Assembly: GCF_002078875.1 (NCBI RefSeq)
Contig: NC_034411.1
Coordinates: forward strand, 5,607,180 to 5,671,179
Direction: 5' to 3'
DNA: 64,000 nt
Origin: Numida meleagris
Taxonomy: Eukaryota; Chordata; Aves; Galliformes; Numididae
Positions 1 through 11,100 of this stretch are shown here, in pieces. The position numbers were made by a program, and so were the translations under genes. How positions within the stretch are numbered: position 1 is the first letter of the stretch; each line of letters opens with the position of its first letter. The notes under the pieces were generated by a model. That model was given only the letters and a program-made list of their open reading frames with translations, was not told the origin of the DNA and searched no databases.

Positions 1-877
1 AGTCAGTTTGGTCTGGGATTCTTTCTTCCATCCTTCAGTAAAGACTGTATGATAGATTATATAGACTCCGCAAGAATGGGACCAGGATAAATGAAGATCT
101 ATTGAACTGTAACAAATAAAGCACATTTGAATAGCCCTCTACTTTTTACTTGTAATTTACCAGTACTAATACATATATATATAAACATATAGATGGGTTG
201 AGTATATCTGTAAGACATTTTCAAAACACTCTTATCTGGGCACCTATGTGACCTTAGTCTTGACCTACAGTTTTGTCACTTTTTTCACTCAAGTGAAAGT
301 TAAGTATTTCCTGCATAAACCCCAGAAATTTGGAAGGAGATACTACCGTGCTGTTTCCTTAACTTCCACTCTGCACAACAGCAGACAATCACCTAACCAA
401 CATTTTCAACTGATTTCACTCTAGGGCACACAAAAGATTCGTTCTCCCATCCACCCCCATACAAATAAGTAAATCCACAAAAATAGGTGTATATTACATC
501 TGCTTCTGAAGCCATCAGAAAAGAAAGAATTCCCACCTTACACGTCTGAGCTGGTTAAACAGACACTGTGAAAATTCATACCTCCCAAAATGGACCTTGA
601 TGAAATTACTCCTCCCATTGTCAATGAATACAGCCTATGAAAGTCTAGAACCTGCAGGATACTAAGGGATTTATCCTGGCTTTTTTACTGGATTTTTAAA
701 AATTTAAATTAAGGGTATAAGTACAATAGAGTTGAGGACCTTTCTTTGAATTTTATTCCACATGGGGCATGCGATGTTTCATGTATTATTGAGCACTGCT
801 TTTGCTTTACTCCAATTCCGCATTAACCCAAAGAGCTCAGGAGAAAACGTTGACTAAACCCATCATTTTTAGCGGAC
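1..877. other. Noncoding, probably KIF16B intron
   Basis: AT-rich sequence with no open frame or splice-flanked block that continues the PX domain. A short (AT)n run near 172-185 is the only repeat seen. Confidence 0.6.
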
Positions 878-882
878 CCACC
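878..882. repeat. 5-bp target-site duplication CCACC, left copy
   Basis: CCACC sits immediately before the LTR start at 883, and the same five bases follow the LTR end at 1401-1405. Five-base duplications are produced by several retroviral integrases. Confidence 0.7.
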
Positions 883-1400
883 TGTCATGGTTTTATGATT
901 TTTAATTATTGGTATTCCACATCATAACATCATTCAGTGTATGTACCTGGTTCTCAGAAGAGAAGGACTACTACATTTCCCAGGGGACTTTGCGACCCTG
1001 TTACCATTTTCCGGTCAGAGGGAAAGATAAAAACTGGCAGATCACGAGACCTGCCTCTCTCTTCTCGTCCCGTCTCTCGTCCCGGCAGCATCTCTCTCCC
1101 CAGCCATCTCACCGTTGGTATTAGAGTAAGGCCTACCTTAACTTTGAACACTCTCTCTCATTCTATTGGATTTATTAGCTTAAATTGTAATTATAATGTA
1201 TTATATTGCGTTATTTTGCATTCTGATATCTTATTAAGTAAATTAGTTTGTTTCTCCTCAGATCGTTGCCGCTGTTTTGTTCTCAGGCCCATCTCCCTAC
1301 CCTTTTTTTTCCCTTTTCCCTTTCCTGGGGCGTGGGTTCGTGGGTCCCTCTGCCCCACTAGTCACAGAACTGGGCCAAATCAGCCTGAAAACCATTGACA
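883..1400 (+). mobile_element. Solo LTR of an endogenous retrovirus
   Basis: The 518-bp element begins TGTCATGG and ends CCATTGACA, so it has the TG...CA ends and short imperfect inverted repeat of a retroviral LTR. The same five bases, CCACC, flank it at 878-882 and 1401-1405, a target-site duplication. A TATA-like GATAAAAA near 1026 followed by a CT-rich stretch suggests promoter and R region on the plus strand. No gag, pol or env remains on either side, so it is a solo LTR left by recombination. Orientation is less sure than identity. I do not assign a named family. Confidence 0.8.
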
Positions 1401-1405
1401 CCACC
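1401..1405. repeat. 5-bp target-site duplication CCACC, right copy
   Basis: This is the matching copy of 878-882, directly after the terminal CA of the LTR. Confidence 0.7.
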
Positions 1406-2257
1406 ATAGCACTTGGTGAATGCAATCTCATGACTGGACCAAAAAAAAAAAACAACCAACCCACTGCTTTGGGATGCATCTGCCTTGATCTTCTACAGAG
1501 AACTCATCAAAGATGACTGGAAGGCTTTGAAACACAAGGAAAAGCCAGTTTTGATAAAATATCTAAGAGGATGAATAAAATGAAAGAAGTCACAACAACT
1601 AGAGAAAGTTGAACAAAAATGAGAAGGCATATATATGCACATTTACATATGCATATACATTTTTACATACACGCACACACCCCTTTCACTCTTGTCAAAG
1701 GATCCCTGGCAGGGCTATGCTCAACTTCGGGTTTGGCTTCCCATCACCTGCTCTTGGGAGACCCACTCGCATCTTTGAACTGGAGGTTCCCCCTCCCCTG
1801 CAACCTCACTGCTCCTCCTGCTTTCTGCAGACGCTGTCTAGTAATTACAGGTACTCTCTGTAACAGAAGCCAACAACGCAAAAACCTCATGATGCAAAAA
1901 CTCTTCCCACGTGCTGTTTCTGCTGCAGCCTTGTCTGAATATTCTGTGTATTATAACAACACAAAAGGAGGCGGAGAACACACAATAATCTTCAGGTATT
2001 CTAATTCAGCTCTAAGGTAACTGTGTTTAAATCTGATTAAGTGACTACTGCTTCATCATGTCTTTAAAGACTGCATATAAAACTGCCACCCAAAAGGAAA
2101 TTTATTTGGAAAGTTCTCTCAGTGTCAAATATTTAATAGCAGACCCACACAAACAACTCCATGATTTGTCTTGCAGCAAAAGAAGGTGCTAACTCAAATG
2201 AAGTTTGTTTTTGTTTCAATTTTGAATTCTTCCCGACAGGATCTTGTGGGCCTTGCG

Positions 2258-2265
2258 TGACGTCA
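2258..2265. promoter_or_regulatory. Consensus CRE palindrome TGACGTCA
   Basis: A perfect 8-bp cAMP-response-element palindrome lies in noncoding DNA of the gene's 3' part. TGACCT (2273) and GGGTCA nuclear-receptor-like half sites follow within 50 bases. Sites this short arise by chance, so function is only a possibility. Confidence 0.25.
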
Positions 2266-4956
2266 AAAAGCATGACCTGTATTGAGTGACAGAACGCGAG
2301 CGGGTCAGAACACCTTTCCAGAGATTATATACATCTAGATGGACAAGATGCTGAACTTGCACTAGAAGAAAATATTTTTGGATGGTATAGAAGGGTTGAA
2401 AGACTTATGTACTAACACAATGCTGCCAAGAAGCATGAAATTTGTTTTCTTTCTTTTGGCATATAAACAAAGTAATTTTTACTATTTCACGTTACAAGAA
2501 GAAATTTATACAGAATATTTTTCAGATTCATTCCTCCATACAGCAATATGCAAAGGTTTAATCATTAGAAACATTTGCTGATCTTACTTCTAAGATATTT
2601 AGGATTCAAAGATTTGGGGACTGTTTTACAATTCAACTCAATCACCTTGACTGTCAGATTTTTAAGTGCTGTTACACACAAACAGGTCAGCTACCCATTT
2701 TCCCAACAACAAGAAGAATGTTGGTGAAGAAAGCTCATTTGGGTAGTGGCAAAGGAAACGAGATTAGCCCCAGAAGAGCTCCTTTCCAAGATCAGTGTTC
2801 CTTTCTGTTGCACCATCACCTGGAAATTAACTAAAGGAAAATGGGGCTATAATAAAGAATTATTTCTACAACTGACATTGTATCCTCACCTATCAGGAAA
2901 GGGTAAAACAGGTTCACATTCTCTCCCTCTCGCTTGTAGAAAGACAATTCTACTTTCCTAGCTTTTAGGGGAAAAAAAAAGTCACTATATCACATATTCT
3001 GATATCCTACAGAATATGAGTAAGGAACAGCTGAAGGATACTAAAGATCGAAGAAGAGATAGGAGCTCTGCAGGGAAAAGATTTAAAATATAAGTTTGTG
3101 GAAACTCTGCAGATTGTAGCTTGGAGCAAAATCCTGACCACAGCAACAGCAGCCCAGTGTGACACAGAGATCTGTAGGCAAAGGGGAAAAAAAAAAAAAA
3201 GCATGCACAGATGATTGACTGTGTAAGGGAGAGACTAAGATATATCCCACAGACTGTCAAACTAAGGTCCAGAGGAGTTATAAGAAAAATATTTATTGCT
3301 CTAAGGAAGTTAATAGGAACGGAACACAATTATTAAAGTGATAGCCCATTCCCTACTCTGCATGCCATCATTTCCTTGCTTTGAACTTCATCAAAGATAT
3401 TTAAGCAGCAGTTTCTCTCAGAGGCAGCCTAGGGTTGGCACAGGAGAGAGAAAAACGATGGTACTGACAAGTACGACAGAAGAGAACAGCCACACCGTAT
3501 ACAAAGCTCTTGGCCAGAGGACTGCATCAGGTCATTCCATGCCACTGGAGAGGCCAGCCTGTGAGTCTTGCTTCTCGCAGAAACAAAATACAAGCAACAG
3601 AACTGCTGAAGCCTAATTTCATGTGCTCCTGTATTTTTCCTTTGGATATCATCCTGTTCTTTCCTCATTAAAAAATTCCACTTCTTTCCAGCATGCTTTC
3701 CCAGCCCATAACATTTCCTTCTGCATCAAGTGTAAACCTTTCTTCACATGTTTTTTAACTACCCCTTCATGCCAGGTCCCCCCTGTATGTTTCCATAGGT
3801 TTTAGGGGTGAAGGAAGAGTACTTGGAAAAGAAATCTACTGATTGTTACTAAAAGGACACAACAGCTTTTTACTTTATCTACCTTTACTAACCACTATCC
3901 AATTTAGTAAATCCCAACTGCTGAAAACAGCCGGCCACTAGAACAGTCCCCGGGGAAGGTTCATGTGCACTTACTCTTTTCTCAGCATCTCTGATAGTTG
4001 CTGGGCTTTCACTGACCCCAGCAAATTCAACATTCAAATGGCAATAGGAAGCATTCCATTCACAGACAGTGCAATATGTTTCAAGATGACAATTTAATTA
4101 GCAATAAACAGAGCTAAGACTGACCACCTCAATGAAAGACTCTGCAAAAGAGACCATGAGCACTGCTCAAAACCAGTCCTGCACACTCTGAAGGCAGGTC
4201 ACTCCTCCAGCTTTCACCACCTAATGAAGCATCTGGCAGTACATTCAGTGAAAGTGGCTGCCAACTGAGTCTCTGATGCCATGTACATCAGTTATGCTAC
4301 ATGTCCACATGCACTGAAAGCACATTTCCAATTAGATTTCACATCTTGCTTTGAAAAAATACTGGCTGAGTACCAGAGGAAACATAATGAATATGCATTT
4401 TTTCCAGCACTTCTGCACAGAGTATTGACTGGGAAAGACACTAGAATGGAGAGGAAACAGTTGGGAAAAGAGAGACCTTGTAAATGCAGAGTGGGGAGAA
4501 GCAGAACAAAGAGCCAGAAATGAAACAAGCTCTGGATGTGGGTATGTGCAAAATACTTAAATTAGGCTCTCATTAGGTAAATATTTCAAGTCTCAACATT
4601 TCTGTACCTTACACTTGCATCCCAGTAAGTCCTGGAACTATCCTTCCCAAGAGTCTAACAAGCAACCATTTGGAAAATGCTTGTCTTTATTGCGTCCTGT
4701 ATTGTGCGTGCTTCTCATAATGCCCTGTATTTAATAGTACAGAGGCCACTTACACAGAAGGATGAGAACTGCACTCACTGGAACAAAGATTACGTACCAC
4801 TGGGATTAGCAAGGTTATTTCTGTAATCTGGAGATTCTCAGGTGTGTTTCCTATTGCAGTTTCCACTGTTACTAACTGTGATGTTGTTACAGTGAACACC
4901 CATGGTTGGACAGAGATAACTAGGAACTATATGTTTTTAAAGAAAGGGCATTTTCC

Positions 4957-4973
4957 TATTATTATTATTATTA
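4957..4973. repeat. (ATT)n microsatellite
   Basis: About five and a half ATT units lie in a row, close to the PX exon but outside it. Confidence 0.7.
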
Positions 4974-5032
4974 CTATGATGCTACATCTATGCTTGTAAA
5001 ACATTAAGGAGAAGCAACTGAAAAGCACTTAC

Positions 5033-5155
5033 CTTTATTTCAAACTCATAGTGTTCATCCTTTCCCTGCCCACACAGGACATAGCGTGGAATACTAATTT
5101 TAATTGGGTCCTTTAGGTCATCTGGATTTGCTCCCAAAGAACGACAGACCATCCG
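5033..5155 (-). CDS. KIF16B: KIF16B exon: start of PX domain
   Basis: This 123-bp exon has 41 codons in phase 0, acceptor ATGAAAG and donor GTAAGT. It reads [17 protein letters not shown] then [20 protein letters not shown] and ends FEIK. The [22 protein letters not shown] block is the first strand of the KIF16B PX domain, which binds PI3P on early endosomes. The strand that should follow (mammalian ITVLDETWTVFRRYSRF) and the lipid-binding loop are not in 1-5032, so the PX domain is incomplete here only because the window ends. Confidence 0.96.
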
Positions 5156-8100
5156 CTTTCATGTGCATACCAAATAGGGAGAACAAAGGAAAACCAAAAT
5201 CACTAAGTAAGGAAAAAGAAAAAAAAACCTTCACTGAAATTGAGAAAATATTCTCAGCCAGAAGAGTTGGGAAAGAGAGCATGGAAGTGGCAGAAATTAT
5301 TTTGAAAATGAAGGAATTACTTGAAAACAAAGCGGATCTGCTTTTATAAGCAAGTCCTAGCATTTTGCTATGCACAAAAAACATAAGGTGAATTTGCTTC
5401 AAAATATTGCTTATTCTGTGAAAAGACATTTTTCAGCTTAGATATCAAAAATAAGGGAAAAGAGAAGACTTATTAACCCTCTTTGAAAAAAATAATATAT
5501 ATATCATGAGTTCATTTTTCATACATATCTATATAACAAATCTGTTTACAATCTCATGCAAAGCTGTAAGGGGATCCAGGCAATTCAGAAAGCTTAACAA
5601 TTAAATCCAAGCAATTAAACAAGGTATAGATAACATAGGAATCCACTGTCAAAGGAGCTTCCTATTATTTTCTTTAAATCCTATCCCATAACAGAAACCT
5701 CAACAACAATAAGCTTATAAGGCATGGACAAAGCTCTAAAATGTTGCTTATAGTGAAAGCACACTGCACTAACAGTCAGATGGAATTTATAATTGTGAAG
5801 TTATGTCAAGAATAAAACAGTTCAGCAGCTGAAAAGATGGATGTTTTGTAGAGATCCTGTCCAAAAGGTGGCATAAGTGTCTGTAGTGAATGAAAACAGA
5901 AACTGCTTTTTATGAAGTCATCCACCAACTCAACTGAGAGTATTTGGTCTGAAAATGTACTTAAAGAAGCAACAGCAGCACAACAAATATAAGTTAAAAA
6001 TAACAAAACATAAGTTGAGAAGCTAACACTTCAAATGTATGGCCACCCCACAGGTTTGTATTTAGGGATGCTATCCATCACTTCATCTGTAGCTGTATTC
6101 TCAACATTTACTCTCAGTACTTCAGTAGCCTTCACAATGCACACTGCTTGGTCAAAATCCTTCAGTCCTGACCAGCACCAACCAAAAATCTGAATGTGGT
6201 TCACATTTCTGCTCAGTGAACTGGGTCTCTCTGTAGGAACTCTTGGTGGCACAGTACATATTACATGTCATGATACTACCAAAAGTAGCAGCTGCAGAAA
6301 AGTTTGAAACAGTCACAACCGCCCCTCTGTAGGCTGTTACATATAGCTTCTTCATATCCACACCTGGTTATTGAGTAGGCAGGTTGTTATCTCATTATTT
6401 CTTTAGTAGTTGCTCATAAATGCCAACATCATTTTTTCTCAATGCTAGCATTAGTAGCAGTGGAAAAGAAAACACAAAAAGTGAGTTTTAGTTTCAGTAA
6501 GCTGACATTAGCTATAAGATGCTTTCTACAAGCATTCATTTTTAGTGAAAATATCAAGAAAGATTATGTTTGAATAGATACAAAAATATTTGTAATAATC
6601 TTTGTTTACCAAACAAATATTTTCTCCCCTCCACGTTGCTCTTCTTTCACTTTCCCCCAAGTTATCAGCTTTTCAACTATACATCAGCTTTCTGGAGTAT
6701 AGAAATGTAAGCAGTTCTTTCCTTGGGGAAAAGAGGAGTTCACTGCCTTGATGACAGTATGATCCATTTTTAAACAATAAGAACACTAGAAAGTCACTTT
6801 TAAAACCACCTCTGTCAAGACATAATTTATTGGCAGTCATTTTCAGGAAATTATTACAAACAGCTAATAGTCAGAAGAATAATCTCAAACACAATGTGCT
6901 GTGAAAAACTTGCCCTAATACATTAAATAACTCTTTGATAGTGACGAATATCCATCATTATGCTTAATTTACAGCGGAATAAAAGAGACCATAGTGAAAT
7001 CATTTTTTTTTCATAAATGCGAGTTATATTCAGCAAGTTAGATTTGAAAACAAAGAAGAAAACCACATTATCTGGAACTCAACATGTGCAAACATCTTTA
7101 AACTGTGGAGTATAATCCAAAAAGAAATTAGTTTCAGTAATTGCTGTCATTTAGCAGCCTTGACTTAAGATAGTCCTCACAGAAAGCACCACTTAACATT
7201 AACTTTCAGCAAGACTAAAGAAATAACTTAATGATGTGAATAAGAGAGTCACTCTCTAACTAGGCTGATATGTCACACTCCAACACAACTACTGTACACT
7301 CCATGTTCTGTGAAATGTTTGTATAAACTTTTCTGCTAAAAACAAAAACTATACCTCAAAATAAACCAACACACTTTGCTGCTGTTTTTGGAATTGCTTA
7401 GGGCAGTATAAATTTGTGTTATGATAGGAAAATCACAACTTACTATCCAAATTACCCTTTATCCTTCCAGCCACAGCTTCCTCATCCAAAGTAAGTTACA
7501 TCTTTTAAATCTCAAGTGAATTACATAATCATGTCCTAACGTATGGTAAGAACCAATGGGAAATGTTCGTAGACTTAGTAGAGAGACTGAAGTCTAACTG
7601 TCTGGTAGAAGATTGCACCTCTCCTGGCAATATGCTTACAGAATTTAGAATTTCAGATAAGATACCACCAATTTTCCTGCCAAGGACCATCTTCCACAAA
7701 CAAGGCAGATGGCACATTCATATTCAGTTCCCACTGCAGGGGAAGAAACAAAAGATGGCTTATTTTTAATTTTTGAACATTGGGCAGGAGTAACAGGTAA
7801 AGAGGAACCTTTTACTAAGCTCAAGGCAAGTCTTGTCTAATGGAAATGTTTTACCTATTTTCAATAGTTCTGTTATATTTTGGAACATGGTATTGAAGAG
7901 CCTGAAAGCGATTTAATCCCACAGTATAATCAACCCCATTAGTAAACAAGCAGAAAATGAGGAAATTCAGGCCAGGAATCTGACACATTACATGAGACAA
8001 TTCTAGGGTTAAATTTGCTTCAACCTTCAGGCAGTATCCCCCGTAGCTAACTATCCATTTAACAGTATGAGAAACACGTACACAAATCATAAACCTTAAA

Positions 8101-11100
8101 GCTTCTGTCTTAACACAGTTGTAGTAGCATTACCAAAGGTCAAACAGCTGAAGCATAACATCTTTTCACACCCTGTAATCTCCTCCATTTTCACATCACA
8201 TTTTCCATAAGCATTCATATCACTGGGAATGCAAAGACTTCCATAGCGTGGGAGTTCAAGCTGACTGTTTGGACAAAATAGAGGAATGACGCAAAAAAGC
8301 CTTATACTGTTTCCCTGCAAGAAGAAAGTGGGGTGTTAAGGTAGAGGAATGAAACTGAAAAAGACAATTGGATGCTCTCTGCATTTTTGTTGTTCTGTTT
8401 CACCGTTTCCATGCAGCCTGCATTCTCTTGGGCCTCAGCAAAGGGGGCTGAGACCCAGGGAAAAAAGAGAGATGGTAAATCCATCAATCCCTGGTACCTC
8501 AGCCAGAATGACTTAAAATAAGTCAAATACAACTCCTTTTGCACTTGTGAAAAACTTTCATCCAAGAGGGTGTTAATCCTTCATGCAAAACTCCAAGGCA
8601 ACCCACATTTGCCAATGTTATTCTCTCCAAAATTGTAAGAATAAAAAACACAAACATGCTTAGTATTAACAGCATACAGTGAACTGTATGTACTGTACTG
8701 CAGGCTTAAACACACTTTGCAGTTCAGACAAAAAATGCTGCAAATATTTTGAAACACTGAGATCAATGGCATGAAATAGACAAGAAGCGTGAAAAACAAA
8801 GATACTCAGATTAAGAAAAAGGGCAATCAATGAGGTATGGAGAAAATACATTAAGATGGATAGGAGATGGAAGAAGCCAAAAACAACACCAAAAAGGAAA
8901 TCGGAAGATACAGCTGTAATTATAGTTTTGATCCACCTACTACTTAAAATAGAACCATTTTATTTCCTCCCCTTCCCAAGGAAATTTATGTACAGCACAA
9001 AAAGTAAGCTATCAAGTAACAGTGATTTTGGTAAGATGTGTGTACCCACCCTAAGGTATTCTCTTAAACTCTTTTTTCTCTTTTCTTTTTAAATAAAATC
9101 AATAGACAAAAGAGTATTTTATCAATATTCATTAGCCTCCTATTTTGAATGTATCTAAATGTATTTCGATTTCAACACCTAGTCAGATGCATAATTAGCC
9201 AAATGGCTTCTTCACTTGAACTGAATGTTAATTTCCAGATTTCCGATGGGATATGCAAACTGCTTTGAAGAATTGATGGGATGACTGTCATTTGAGTATT
9301 TATTTCTTTTCCACAGTATTTTGAGAAACCAATTCCTGAATCAGATCCAACCTCGCTCCTTCTAGAAAACACAAGCTCAATTTTTGTGAAATTCTCTTTG
9401 TCTGGCAAAACTACACATCGGATATCATTCAATCTGTACAACTGAAGGCTGTCAAATTGTGATCGCTTGCATGAAGCACCCAAAGAGTTAGGTGCAGGAT
9501 AAAAGGCACTGTTCTCCCTTAAGAGACCTATATGAGTAGTTGTAAGAACTAGAGATCTATACACAGTCTGGTTAGCACAGTCTGTCTTCACGGTGGTATA
9601 CAGCACCACTTGAATGTCAGCTAACGAAGGTTTAATATCTCCCATATTTTCATGGAGTAAGTAAACCAGATCAGCTAATACTGTTCTGAATTTACATGAC
9701 AAACGTACCCCTCTTGAAAAGACTACATCATTTACTTCTGACGTCCAGTCAAGAGAAATCTGCATCAAATCATCTTTCAAGAGCTGGTAATTTAAATAAG
9801 CAGCATCCTCGGCTGTAGAAATCAAAATGCTCATTATGTCATGGCAAATTCTTTGAGTGTAGTGTTTGTTATAGGTAAATATTGTGAGTACGTCATCTTC
9901 AGCAGAACACAGGAGACTCATACTCTGTCCAGCAAAGCCAACGTGAATCTCCTGTACTGTGATGATTGGAACCTCATGAAATACTGCCAAGGAACTCTGA
10001 CCAATCTCTTGTTTGGGTGATGAAACAATAACGTATAAAACAGAGCTGAACAGAAGTAAGCAAGCAGGTTCTGGATCACATTTTTTGCAATTGCCAACAG
10101 CAAGCCAATATATACCTTTCAACTCCTCCATACTAGTACAAATTTGAGGTAGGGCACAGGTTAAAATGTCCAGCGTTTTTTCAAGAGAACAGACCTGAAG
10201 CTTCATAAAGACATCAGGAAAATGTATAAATGTCTGTCTTAACACAAGACTATTTTCCAGCTCTCCATCCTTACAACAGCATACAAATCCTTCAGCTGGC
10301 TTTCTCACACAGGCATCTGAGATTCCTGTGTTTCCACACATCCTGACATCTTCTTTCACAGGGGAGTCAGGCAAAACAACATTTTCAGTATGAGCTTTGA
10401 TGTCATCAGTTGAGTGGGATATGTCTTCATTCACACAGGACTTGAAGAATACATCTACCTGCAAGTTCCTTATAAGTGGCAAATGTTTTATTAATGATGC
10501 CACTTGTGCACATCTCTCACTTTTGTCACACAAACTTCCCAACTTCTTAATTTGTTTAGGAACCACTGTACTGCTGAGCAATTGACTACTAGTATCTTTG
10601 TAAAAGCAGGAAAGTTTACTGAAAAGATATCCCAGACCATAGGTGTGTTCTGGTCTGACATCAAAATGAGAAGCTATTGACATACAGGAGGTTAAATCGG
10701 AAGCTTCTTCAGTTGGAAGCTGAGAACTACTTGACTGATCTTCCATTGTCTGCTGCATGGTCTTAAATGATCTGCCTTCTTTAACAGTTATTTCAGAATG
10801 TATGTTAGACTGAGGAAAGTCAAGGCATGATATGCTGTTAAAACCAGCCTGCTCATTAGCACACATTAAGGATCCTACAGGAGACAGCTGTTCCAAGTGG
10901 GAACAATCACATTCAGTTCTTGAGCTGTCACAATCCTGAGAAGTAATTATTTTATCGTCAAAATGATTGAAATTTTCAAATTTGCAGAGTGAGTAAGCCA
11001 CATTATTTAAGTCATGACTTTGTAAAGAAGTAGATAAAACATTCTGATAAGGAACATTCTTACTCTTTGAAGTATTAATATTTTCAGAGTGAGTTAAACT

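Larger units (their letters stand above)
1406..5032. other. KIF16B: KIF16B intron after the first PX exon
   Basis: The donor at 5032 opens this intron. I searched the minus strand for the next PX exon (a strand with a TVFRRYSRF-like motif) and did not find it. Small open frames on both strands have no recognisable content. A poly(A) run lies near 3184-3200. Confidence 0.6.

Noticed and set aside
937..1398. 153-codon plus-strand frame at the left end
   Set aside because: It falls within the solo LTR, has no retroviral protein motif, and is best explained as chance.
1..5032. Search for the remaining PX-domain exons
   Set aside because: No block matching the expected second PX strand with splice sites was found, so it is taken to be outside the window.
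6031..6361. Two minus-strand open frames (with [20 protein letters not shown] and KPVGWPYI) that together look somewhat protein-like
   Set aside because: They need a frame change to join, I could not match them to any family, and there is no splice or poly(A) structure. A decayed processed pseudogene is possible but unsupported.
7563..7769. 68-codon plus-strand frame with [20 protein letters not shown]
   Set aside because: It overlaps an equal minus-strand frame and has no recognisable domain; length fits chance.
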